Source: an uncultured Clostridia bacterium
GTDB taxonomy: Bacteria > Bacillota > Clostridia > Oscillospirales > Acutalibacteraceae
Direction: 5' to 3'
Length of the DNA: 6,166 nucleotides
NCBI GenBank assembly: GCA_937915775.1
Contig: CALGGQ010000140.1
Location: 1 to 6,166, forward strand
Both the position numbers and the translations under genes were made by a program. Of this stretch, positions 1-4,504 are shown piece after piece (positions within the stretch are counted from its first letter, which is position 1; every line of letters begins with the position of its first letter). The notes under the pieces are model-generated. The model worked only from the letters and a program-made list of their open reading frames with translations. It did not search any database and was not told the DNA's origin.

Positions 1-38
1 TTTCGGTTGCGGATGTAATGTAGCGTGAGGTGATACCT

Positions 39-488
39 ATGGCAGAATATTTAGCAAATGCAGTGCAGACTGTTGCACTTAACACTCCTGTGCTGTTTAC
101 CGCTTCTATACCTTGCACCAAAGGATATATTTATCACGAGGACGAGACAGGTATTTTTACTCTGCGCGGGATAACCAACAACTGCTTTGCTCGCTATCAG
201 ATTACATTTAACGGAAATATTGCAATACCGGAAGGCGGAACCGTCGCGCCGATAGCCATTGCCGTTAGTGTGCAGGGCGAGCCGAGAGCAACAAGCAGGG
301 CAATCTATACGCCTGCTGCGGTAGGTGACTACGGTAATGTAACTTCAACCGCTATTATTACTGTTCCGAGAGGTTGCTGCTTCTCACTTTCAGTCAGAGC
401 AGTAGCAGGGTCAGACGATACAACCGTTACTCCCGCACCGGCTATAGATGTGCAGAACGCCAATCTTGTAATCAACAGAATTGCATAA
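39..488 (+). CDS. Probable phage virion protein, beta-rich (jelly-roll-like)
   Basis: A 149-aa protein. The ATG at 39 is chosen over an in-frame GTG at 30 because an AGGTGAT ribosome binding site (28-34) sits just upstream of it. The sequence is almost wholly short alternating hydrophobic beta-strand-like stretches rich in Thr, Val, Ala, Ile and Pro, with little predicted helix. Motifs include TLRGITNNCFARYQITF near residues 42-58, an IPEGGTVAP turn, VPRGCCFSLSV (about 108-118) and a C-terminal NANLVINRIA. There is no signal peptide or membrane segment. This pattern resembles the compact TNF/BclA-C-like jelly-roll domains of phage decoration or fibre proteins in gut Clostridia phages; that assignment is from memory of the family and is unproven. 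The gene is followed 12 nt later by the next gene on the same strand and sits at the end of what looks like the late operon. No enzymatic motif is visible. Confidence 0.7.
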   Translation: MAEYLANAVQTVALNTPVLFTASIPCTKGYIYHEDETGIFTLRGITNNCFARYQITFNGNIAIPEGGTVAPIAIAVSVQGEPRATSRAIYTPAAVGDYGNVTSTAIITVPRGCCFSLSVRAVAGSDDTTVTPAPAIDVQNANLVINRIA

Positions 489-500
489 CGGAGGTATAGT

Positions 501-893
501 ATGAAAAAATTATATGAATTAAAGGAAAACCTCTGCGAGAAGTTGGAAGATTACAACGGCAAAGAGGTAACAACAAGCACGCTTGAAATTATGGAGTCTC
601 TGTCGAACACCATAAAGAATATCGGTAAAATAATTGCGATGAGCGAAGAAGAATATTCCGACTATTCTGGCAGACGCAGCTATAATATGAGCAATCATTA
701 CGCCTATGAGGATTCTGACGGTTCTTTTGCTCGTGGCAGAGGCAGAAACGCTCGCCGTGACTCAATGGGCAGATATTCCCGCGATGATTACTCAAGGGAT
801 ATGGCTGACGAAATGAGAGAAATGGCAAGAGACTTACCCGAAAATAAGCGTAGGGATATGGAGAGACTTATCCAAAAAATGGAAAATATGTAA
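501..893 (+). CDS. Small phage protein: two helices joined by an Arg/Gly/Tyr/Ser-rich linker
   Basis: A 130-aa protein starting at an ATG preceded at ideal spacing by GGAGG (490-494). Residues 1-50 form a charged amphipathic, probably coiled-coil helix (MKKLYELKENLCEKLEDYNG and onward). Residues 52-100 are low complexity, with repeated Tyr-Ser-Arg-Asp and Gly-Arg units such as FARGRGRNARR and SMGRYSRDDYSRD. The C-terminal 30 residues are again helical and strongly charged, ending RLIQKMENM. I recognise the same helix, RG/YSRD linker, helix layout as a widespread uncharacterised small protein of gut Clostridia phages, usually near structural genes; its function is unknown. It is the last gene before a hairpin and attP, so it probably ends the late operon. 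A role in assembly or nucleic-acid binding would fit the basic linker but is only inference. Confidence 0.8.
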   Translation: MKKLYELKENLCEKLEDYNGKEVTTSTLEIMESLSNTIKNIGKIIAMSEEEYSDYSGRRSYNMSNHYAYEDSDGSFARGRGRNARRDSMGRYSRDDYSRDMADEMREMARDLPENKRRDMERLIQKMENM

Positions 894-901
894 AAGAAGT
901 A

Positions 902-926
902 GGGGCTGTCGTAATAAGGCAGCCCC
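902..926 (+). terminator. Hairpin ending the late operon
   Basis: GGGGCTGTC (902-910) pairs with GGCAGCCCC (918-926) to give 9 bp with one G-U pair and a 7-nt loop. It lies 9 nt after the stop codon of the last structural-operon gene. The 3' side is AAAATTAT and not a T run, so as a rho-independent terminator on the + strand it is imperfect. It may instead, or also, stop leftward transcription, where CTTCTTTT follows on the - strand. Its position between convergent operons supports a terminator role. Confidence 0.55.
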
Positions 927-954
927 AAAATTATACTCGCAATCATCAATTTTT

Positions 955-976
955 TTGACTACCATTTGACTACCAT
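955..976. repeat. Integrase arm-type site, two tandem TTGACTACCAT units
   Basis: Two perfect tandem copies of the 11-mer TTGACTACCAT (955-965, 966-976). A second pair with a single mismatch is at 1156-1177, on the other side of the tRNA-like core and in the same orientation. Integrases with an N-terminal arm-binding domain use this kind of direct repeat flanking attP. The 11-bp period, about one helical turn, fits binding of two integrase N-domains on one face of the DNA. The biochemical role is inferred. Confidence 0.72.
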
Positions 977-985
977 TTTTGACAC

Positions 986-1012
986 ATTTTCGCGTTTTTC
1001 GCATTTTTCGCG
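986..1012. repeat. Three tandem 9-bp T-tract repeats in the attP arm
   Basis: Three consecutive 9-mers are present: ATTTTCGCG (986-994), TTTTTCGCA (995-1003) and TTTTTCGCG (1004-1012), with a further T5 at 976-980. T-tracts recurring every 8-11 bp are expected to curve DNA. The location between an arm-type site and the core suggests a bending element or a binding site for an accessory recombination factor such as the excisionase. The repeat itself is plain in the sequence; the role is inference. Confidence 0.5.
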
Positions 1013-1020
1013 TCATAAAA

Positions 1021-1064
1021 GAAATTACTGAAATCCCTAATTTATCAAGGATTTCAGTAATTTC
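1021..1064 (-). terminator. Perfect 16-bp hairpin, probable terminator of the int operon
   Basis: GAAATTACTGAAATCC (1021-1036) and its exact reverse complement (1049-1064) form a 16-bp stem with a 12-nt loop. Read on the - strand it lies 81 nt past the int stop codon and is followed by TTTTAT, so it can end the leftward operon. On the + strand it is followed by AAGGCTTTTT, so it may work in both directions. After integration it would also lie 15 nt behind the rebuilt tRNA 3' end and could serve as that tRNA's terminator. Confidence 0.6.
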
Positions 1065-1079
1065 AAGGCTTTTTGTGTC

Positions 1080-1104
1080 TGGTGCCGGTGGCGGGGGTCG
1101 AACC
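1080..1104 (-). other. attP: attP core: 3' end of a tRNA gene (T-loop to CCA)
   Basis: On the - strand these 25 nt read GGTTCGACC then CCCGC, then acceptor strand CACCGGC, A and CCA. This is the T-loop, the 3' T-stem, the seven acceptor bases, the discriminator base and an encoded CCA end of a bacterial tRNA. The expected 5' T-stem is absent just beyond 1104 (ACAGG instead of GCGGG), so only a tRNA fragment is present and no complete tRNA gene. This is the classic core of a phage that integrates into a tRNA 3' end and restores it. The implied acceptor 5' strand GCCGGTG would suit a leucine tRNA, but that identity is a guess. It lies next to int and between two sets of arm-type repeats. Confidence 0.8.
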
Positions 1105-1145
1105 TGTCGGGTCACGGCTTTTTATTACTTATATATCAAGGAGTG

Positions 1146-2276
1146 TCAGTTTTTGTTGACTACAATTTGACTACCATAAGTCATAATCATTTCAGTTGCA
1201 GCCGTCTTTTTTTCTTCGGAAAGGTGGCTGTAAACTTTTGCGGTCATATCTTGCGATTTATGACCCATCCAATTCATAGCAACCTTTAGGGGTATGTCAT
1301 TATCATACAGCAAAGTACAATATGTGTGCCGTAATTCGTGCCAAGTAAACGGGTCAATGGTGAGGGAAACAACGTATTTGCTTCCCGTGGTTTTCGGCGT
1401 GGCTTTTGGGTTGCCGTATTCGCTTTCAAGGTATCTCAATATATGGGCTAATTCTCTATCCCATTCCCATTGAGATAATCGTTTCCCAAAAACATACGCT
1501 GAATTGCGGGGAAGTCTTTTCAAATACTCGGCAAGACAGGGCAACAAGGGAACATATCTCACGCCCGCTTCGGTTTTAGGTTCCTTCAAAGTGTCTGACT
1601 TAAAATCATAGGCCTTGGTTACTCTTATCATATTTTGCTTGAAGTCTATATCAGCCCAAGTCAAAGCGGTCGCCTCGCCTCTTCTAAGACCAGCCCACAT
1701 ACAAACAAGCGCCATTGCTTTACCGGGATATATCTCATCAGGAAGATTAGCAAGCCATAATTGCTCAGTGGACGTTAAAGCCCGTCGCTCTTTCTTTTGA
1801 CGTGCTTTTGGAATTTGCACATTGTCACAGGGATTATTTACAATTCCTTCATTAATTCTTGCAAAGCGAAACAACTGATTGATTACATTTTTGTATTCTT
1901 TAATTGTTTTCTGCGATTTATCCTCGTCCGCGAGGGCAAAAAGAAAAGCGTTTATTGTATATGTTTTGATGTTTATAAGCGGAGTGTTTGCGCCTACGAA
2001 CCCCTCAAAACGTAAGAGCCTATATTTTTTGTTTTTATAGACCGATTCGGTAGATTTCCTTTTTTCGTTTATAAGAAACAATTCAATCCACCTTGAAAGT
2101 TTTGTGTTTATTTCGGAGGGGTCAATTCCCCTTCCGAAGGCAAGACGGAGTGCGTCTGCGTTTTTCTTTGCCTCTTTTGGTGACGCTCCATAGACCGTTT
2201 TTCGTATTCTTTTTCCTGTTTCGTCCGTGCCTAAATCAACTTGTATCTGATACCTTCCGTCGGCTCGCTGTTTCAT
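1146..2276 (-). CDS. int: Tyrosine recombinase / phage integrase
   Basis: A 376-aa protein of normal length for a phage or ICE integrase. Residues 1-45 form an arm-DNA-binding domain (basic, with the RYQIQVDLG strand), residues 58-165 a SAM-like core-binding domain, and residues 170-365 the catalytic domain. The full catalytic set is visible: R198 in AGLRRGE, K234 in EPKTEAGVR, H313 and R316 in HELRH, H339 in MGHKS, and nucleophile Y349 in AKVYSH, so the enzyme looks intact. It would catalyse site-specific recombination between the adjacent attP core and a host tRNA gene, and excision with Xis. The ATG follows GAGGA (2284-2288), and the gene starts only 12 nt after the nuclease gene, so it is the last gene of the lysogeny operon. 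Its last codons (GSQIVVN) are encoded by the arm-type repeat at 1156-1177. Confidence 0.96.
   Translation of the reverse strand: MKQRADGRYQIQVDLGTDETGKRIRKTVYGASPKEAKKNADALRLAFGRGIDPSEINTKLSRWIELFLINEKRKSTESVYKNKKYRLLRFEGFVGANTPLINIKTYTINAFLFALADEDKSQKTIKEYKNVINQLFRFARINEGIVNNPCDNVQIPKARQKKERRALTSTEQLWLANLPDEIYPGKAMALVCMWAGLRRGEATALTWADIDFKQNMIRVTKAYDFKSDTLKEPKTEAGVRYVPLLPCLAEYLKRLPRNSAYVFGKRLSQWEWDRELAHILRYLESEYGNPKATPKTTGSKYVVSLTIDPFTWHELRHTYCTLLYDNDIPLKVAMNWMGHKSQDMTAKVYSHLSEEKKTAATEMIMTYGSQIVVNKN
1156..1177. repeat. Second integrase arm-type pair, inside the 3' end of int
   Basis: TTGACTACAAT followed by TTGACTACCAT, 21 of 22 positions identical to the pair at 955-976 and in the same orientation. 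It lies within the last codons of int. Its nearest edge is 52 bp from the tRNA-like core, against 104 bp for the left pair. Overlap of arm sites with the int 3' end is a compact solution seen in several temperate phages. Confidence 0.72.
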
Positions 2277-2288
2277 ACTAATATCCTC

Positions 2289-2897
2289 TTACAAAATAAA
2301 ATGACTGCAAATATAATAAATGATTAAAATCAAATACTCGATACCGAGAACGATGAGAAGAACGCCCATACAGCCTATGTGTTTTTTTTCGGGCTGATTA
2401 TAATCAGATTGTGCTGTAAGTGGCTGTAAAGCAGGTGCATTGGGCTTAACTCCTTTGGAGGCGGGGTAAGCCTTTTTAATTAACAATTTCAACTCAAGTC
2501 GATTTATCAATCTCACGTTTAACTTCTCAGCGCTTTTTAGTGCCTGTTCCGTAAAGAAACTGTTTGTAATAACGACAGCATTTTGGCAACGGTAAATATC
2601 CTTGCCTGAATAAACCTCTTGAATGGCTTTGTTACCGACTTTATTACTATACCTTTTGCATTGGAAGGCGTACCATAAGCCTTCCCGCTTAGCGATAATA
2701 TCCACACCATTATCCCCGCTTTTCTTTGTTACGCAAACTTCAGTAAAGCCGGTTCTACGCAGCAGGTCAGCACAAAAGCATTCAAATGCGTGCCCGTCCA
2801 GTTTGTCAATATCCGCCATAGATATTTCAGACGCTGGCTCGTTAAATATATCGACCTCTTTTGGCTGGTCGTCATAGTCACAATTAGGGCATAACAT
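2289..2897 (-). CDS. Mrr-type restriction-like nuclease with C-terminal membrane anchor
   Basis: A 202-aa protein whose ATG follows GAGG (2904-2907). Residues 28-142 match the Mrr_cat PD-(D/E)xK fold: a helix with E39 (GHAFECFCADLLRRTGF), D66 in SGDNGVDIIAK, and the Q79-x-K81 signature in YAFQCKRYS, then the conserved VVITNSFFT strand. All the expected catalytic residues are present. The N-terminus has a single CPNC pair, half of a zinc ribbon. After a polar linker (145-172) comes one strongly hydrophobic segment (about 174-199, MGVLLIVLGIEYLILIIYY), so the nuclease is probably tethered to the membrane. Mrr-family enzymes cleave DNA, often modified DNA. Placed between repressor and int, where temperate phages carry cargo, it may act in superinfection exclusion or host defence; that role is inference. 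Topology, with the nuclease in the cytoplasm, is also inferred. Confidence 0.85.
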   Translation of the reverse strand: MLCPNCDYDDQPKEVDIFNEPASEISMADIDKLDGHAFECFCADLLRRTGFTEVCVTKKSGDNGVDIIAKREGLWYAFQCKRYSNKVGNKAIQEVYSGKDIYRCQNAVVITNSFFTEQALKSAEKLNVRLINRLELKLLIKKAYPASKGVKPNAPALQPLTAQSDYNQPEKKHIGCMGVLLIVLGIEYLILIIYYICSHFIL

Positions 2898-2920
2898 ATA
2901 TTGCCTCGCAAACTTATTTA

Positions 2921-3116
2921 TTATATCGCATTCGCCAAAAAGATGAACAATGGAGTATTATACTTTGTTTGAAACACATTATCAAACTTTATGTGCTGAG
3001 TTTCATCATCAATCATTATTTTTGTTCCGCAAAACTGGCAAAAGCAAAAAAGAGTTTTGAGCGTTTATCTGCAAATTTGCTCCACAATTAGGGCAGGTTA
3101 AATTAACAAGTTTCAT
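2921..3116 (-). pseudogene. Zinc-ribbon protein gene broken by a one-base frameshift
   Basis: A strong GAGGAGA site (3121-3127) precedes ATG at 3116. The first frame gives MKLVNLTCPNCGANLQINAQ and then drifts into unlike sequence, ending at TGA 3009-3011 after 35 codons. The +1 frame picks up FCFCQFCGTKIMIDDE and continues to a TAA at 2921-2923. Joined, the two give a standard four-cysteine zinc ribbon (CPNC...CQFC-GTKI) of about 64 aa, as in many Firmicutes zinc-ribbon proteins. The total length is 65 codons plus one base, consistent with one inserted base. The run of six A on the + strand at 3046-3051 is the likeliest place. It could be a real mutation or an assembly/sequencing error. The gene lies in the lysogeny operon, 16 nt after the ImmA-like gene and 23 nt before the nuclease gene. 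Confidence 0.72.
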
Positions 3117-3132
3117 ATTCTCTCCTCATACA

Positions 3133-3345
3133 TCATTTATTGCTTTTCAGCATTTTTTCAATAACAGCAGCGTCAACTGTTTTATCGAAATCGCCGTTAA
3201 ATATATGTGATAATTCGTGCTTTAATATTTCTTTTTGTTGTGATAAGTGCTTTAAATTAATATAAACATTATAATCTTCGTTTTCGTCTCTGATAGTAAA
3301 TCCCTTGACCGCATAAGGCAGGTCAATAAATCTCTCAATAATCAT
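3133..3345 (-). CDS. Minimal ImmA/IrrE-like metallopeptidase
   Basis: A 70-aa protein with the zinc-protease signature HELSH (H43, E44, H47) preceded by a strand-rich region (FTIRDENEDYNVYINLKHLS) and followed by a short helix. This is the core of the ImmA/IrrE (peptidase M78) fold without the larger N-terminal part. Small versions of this kind are common next to phage repressors in gut Clostridia phages. ImmA proteins cleave the neighbouring XRE repressor to allow induction. The ATG overlaps the repressor stop codon (ATGA, 3342-3345), so translation is probably coupled, supporting a functional pair. The third zinc ligand is not certain; E63 or D57 near the C-terminus are candidates. The protease role on this repressor is inferred from family and context. 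Confidence 0.82.
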   Translation of the reverse strand: MIIERFIDLPYAVKGFTIRDENEDYNVYINLKHLSQQKEILKHELSHIFNGDFDKTVDAAVIEKMLKSNK

Positions 3346-3689
3346 TCGTTCTCTCCTATAATCTTATTTAATATTTTAATAAACATATCCAAATCCTCTT
3401 CTGTAGCCTTTCCCGAAAGGTCAAAGAGGAGTTTTCTTTTTTTAAACAATTCGTTTTGAATTTCTTCTACGGGTGTTAATTCTTCGGGTTCATTGCTTAA
3501 AAGTTGTTCGAGCGGAACGCTAAAATACTGAGCTATCTTTTGCATTGTGGGAACTGATAAAGTCTTTGTTCTTCCGCTTTTAAGTTCCGTGAGAACTCCC
3601 CTGCTCAAGCCCAAATCGGCACACATTCTTGCCCCCGAAACACCTTGAGATTTACATAATTCCATTATCTTTTCGTAGAGATTTGACAT
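3342..3689 (-). CDS. XRE-family HTH repressor (CI-like)
   Basis: A 115-aa protein. The ATG at 3689 is preferred because AGAGGTG (from 3702 down to 3696) lies at correct spacing; an in-frame extension to 3758 has no such site and would run through promoter sequence. Residues 3-64 form an XRE/lambda-type HTH: scaffold helix NLYEKIMELCKSQG, turn and recognition helices ARMCADLGLSRGVLTELKSG (20-39), then VPTMQKIAQYFSVPLEQLL. Residues 70-115 are a charged helical tail, probably for dimerisation, with no LexA-type self-cleavage peptidase. It would be the lysogenic repressor acting on the operator-like repeats at 3750-3852. It is the first gene of the leftward operon and is coupled to the ImmA-like protease, its probable anti-repressor partner. 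Confidence 0.88.
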   Translation of the reverse strand: MSNLYEKIMELCKSQGVSGARMCADLGLSRGVLTELKSGRTKTLSVPTMQKIAQYFSVPLEQLLSNEPEELTPVEEIQNELFKKRKLLFDLSGKATEEDLDMFIKILNKIIGENE

Positions 3690-3746
3690 AATTTCACCTC
3701 TTTGTTTGTGCAAATATACAAATTCACGAAATCTGTACAAAAAGGG

Positions 3747-3775
3747 TTGACTTGTCATGAACTCTGTACTATAAT
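3747..3775 (+). promoter_or_regulatory. Rightward early promoter (PR-like)
   Basis: TTGACT (3747-3752), a 17-nt spacer and TATAAT (3770-3775): one mismatch from the sigma-A consensus. The predicted start is near 3782, giving a leader of about 126 nt to the Cro-like gene at 3908. It points towards, and transcribes through, the leftward promoter at 3824-3852. Operator-like words ACTTGTCAT and TCTGTAC sit inside its spacer. Confidence 0.85.
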
Positions 3776-3852
3776 CAGAGATGACAAGTGCAGAACTCTT
3801 AACATAATTTAATGTGCAACTAAATTATAATCCAAATTTCTGTACTTGTCAA
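3750..3852. promoter_or_regulatory. Operator-like repeats across the face-to-face promoters
   Basis: The word ACTTGTCA occurs three times: + at 3750-3757, reverse at 3782-3789, and + at 3844-3851. The first two sit within a perfect 9-bp inverted repeat (ACTTGTCAT / ATGACAAGT, 3750-3758 and 3781-3789). The second and third are longer near-copies of TTCTGYACTTGTCA (3782-3795 reverse, 3838-3851 forward). TCTGTAC also recurs at 3732-3738, 3763-3769 and 3839-3845, and CTCTG/CAGAG (3762-3766, 3776-3780) flanks the rightward -10. The copies overlap the rightward promoter spacer, its start site and the leftward -35, so they are good candidates for repressor and Cro-like operators. The protein assignments are inferred. 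Confidence 0.68.
3824..3852 (-). promoter_or_regulatory. Leftward lysogeny promoter
   Basis: On the - strand, TTGACA (3852-3847), a 17-nt spacer and TATAAT (3829-3824): a perfect sigma-A consensus. The start is predicted near 3817, about 128 nt before the repressor ATG. It faces the rightward promoter, so both transcripts share roughly 36 bp (3782-3817) as antisense 5' ends. It would drive repressor, protease, zinc-ribbon, nuclease and int. Confidence 0.85.
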
Positions 3853-3907
3853 CCGCTACATAAAGTGCCGGTTGGCATATATTATATCTAAATATGGAGG
3901 TGAAACA

Positions 3908-4105
3908 ATGACCGATTACGGAAAAAAGGTAAAAGTAGCTTTAATTGAGCAAGATAAAACTGTTGAATGGCTGACATCACAGGTAAACAGTATAACTGGA
4001 TATTCCTCTGACGGGTCGTATATCACAAATATTCTTGCCGGGCGTCGCAAATCCCCTGTTATAGTCAACGCTATCAACGAGATATTAAATATCAAGGAGG
4101 ACTAA
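3908..4105 (+). CDS. Small Cro-like HTH regulator
   Basis: A 65-aa protein starting at ATG 3908 behind a strong GGAGGTGA (3896-3903); an upstream in-frame TTG at 3872 has no such site. The sequence is a compact lambda-repressor-like five-helix domain: DYGKKVKVALIEQDKTVEWLTSQV, a longer loop (NSITGYSSDGS), recognition helix YITNILAGRRKS, and closing helix VIVNAINEILNI. There is no further domain. It is the first gene under the rightward promoter, opposite the repressor, which is the position of Cro in lambdoid phages, so it probably represses the switch region to commit to lytic growth. Similar small HTH proteins sit at this place in many Clostridia phages. The next gene starts directly after its stop codon. 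Confidence 0.8.
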   Translation: MTDYGKKVKVALIEQDKTVEWLTSQVNSITGYSSDGSYITNILAGRRKSPVIVNAINEILNIKED

Positions 4106-4312
4106 ATGCAAATGAGAATCCAGAGCCTTAAAAACCTTGAATGGTACACGGTAACGCAAGCGGGGCAATTACTCAACATATCGCCCTCAACGGTTCGCAG
4201 GGCGATAAATGAGGGAAAACTGCAAGCGTTCCGTGACGGCAAAATATTCAGGGTAAGCAAAGAACATCTGAACGATTATATAGCGAGGGGGTGTAAAGGT
4301 GAACTCAATTAA
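4106..4312 (+). CDS. Excisionase-family HTH DNA-binding protein
   Basis: A 68-aa protein with ATG directly after the preceding TAA and GGAGG at 4096-4100. Residues 12-60 form a MerR-like/HTH_17 winged helix: WYTVTQAGQLLNISPSTVRR (recognition helix), AINEGKLQAFRDGKIFRV (wing), then SKEHLNDYIARG. This is the standard signature of 'excisionase family DNA-binding domain' proteins. The first genes under the lytic promoter often include Xis, which would bind attP and steer the integrase towards excision, so that role is likely. Other members of the fold are plain transcription regulators, so Xis is not certain. The 3' end overlaps the next small gene by 14 nt. Confidence 0.85.
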   Translation: MQMRIQSLKNLEWYTVTQAGQLLNISPSTVRRAINEGKLQAFRDGKIFRVSKEHLNDYIARGCKGELN

Positions 4313-4472
4313 AAAGACCGCTCTGGAACAGGCGAAAGCCCGATACCCGAACAGTCAGCGCAAAATGCACTATGAATTTATACGGCTATGGGAAGCCGAG
4401 TGTAAAAGGGAAGTCACCCGACTGCTGGCACAGCCGAGTGACCAAAGAAATGAGTTTAAAAAATCATTTTAA
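4299..4472 (+). CDS. Hypothetical 57-aa phage protein
   Basis: A GTG start at 4299 is preceded by GAGGGGG (4285-4291) at 7-nt spacing, and the frame overlaps the 3' end of the excisionase-like gene. The protein is basic and helical: VNSIKKTALEQAKARYPNSQ, then RKMHYEFIRLWEAECKRE, VTRLLAQPSDQRNEFKKSF. There is no transmembrane segment, cysteine pair or enzyme motif. The ribosome binding site, the overlap, and codon use like the neighbours (many GAA, AAA, CCG, CTG) support a real gene. I do not recognise the family. As the last gene before the large inverted repeat, it ends this early gene cluster. Confidence 0.68.
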   Translation: MNSIKKTALEQAKARYPNSQRKMHYEFIRLWEAECKREVTRLLAQPSDQRNEFKKSF

Positions 4473-4504
4473 GTAATTATAGCACAATAAAAAACAAAAA
4501 TCAA

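Noticed and set aside
1..27. C-terminal tail of an upstream gene (frames ending at 19-21, giving SVADVM, or at 25-27, giving FGCGCNVA)
   Set aside because: Two frames are possible and fewer than ten codons are visible, so neither can be chosen. The second would end just before the ribosome binding site of the gene at 39, which is plausible but unsupported.
1080..1104. Complete tRNA gene on the - strand
   Set aside because: Only the T-loop to CCA part is present. The sequence beyond 1104 does not supply the 5' T-stem, anticodon arm or acceptor 5' strand.
979..1170. 63-aa open frame on the + strand (and a 93-aa one on the - strand, 834-1115) across the attP region
   Set aside because: Both run through arm repeats, T-tract repeats, a perfect hairpin and a tRNA 3' end, lack a good ribosome binding site, and have low-complexity products. 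They are explained by the attP structure.
3713..3740. Alternative leftward promoter (TTGTAC, 16-nt spacer, TATATT on the - strand)
   Set aside because: The -35 matches poorly and the start would be only a few nt before the ribosome binding site. The perfect consensus at 3824-3852 is the better candidate, although a secondary start here cannot be excluded.
3690..3758. Longer N-terminus for the repressor, starting at 3758
   Set aside because: The extra 23 residues are encoded by promoter/operator sequence and have no ribosome binding site, while the ATG at 3689 has an excellent one and starts directly at the HTH domain.
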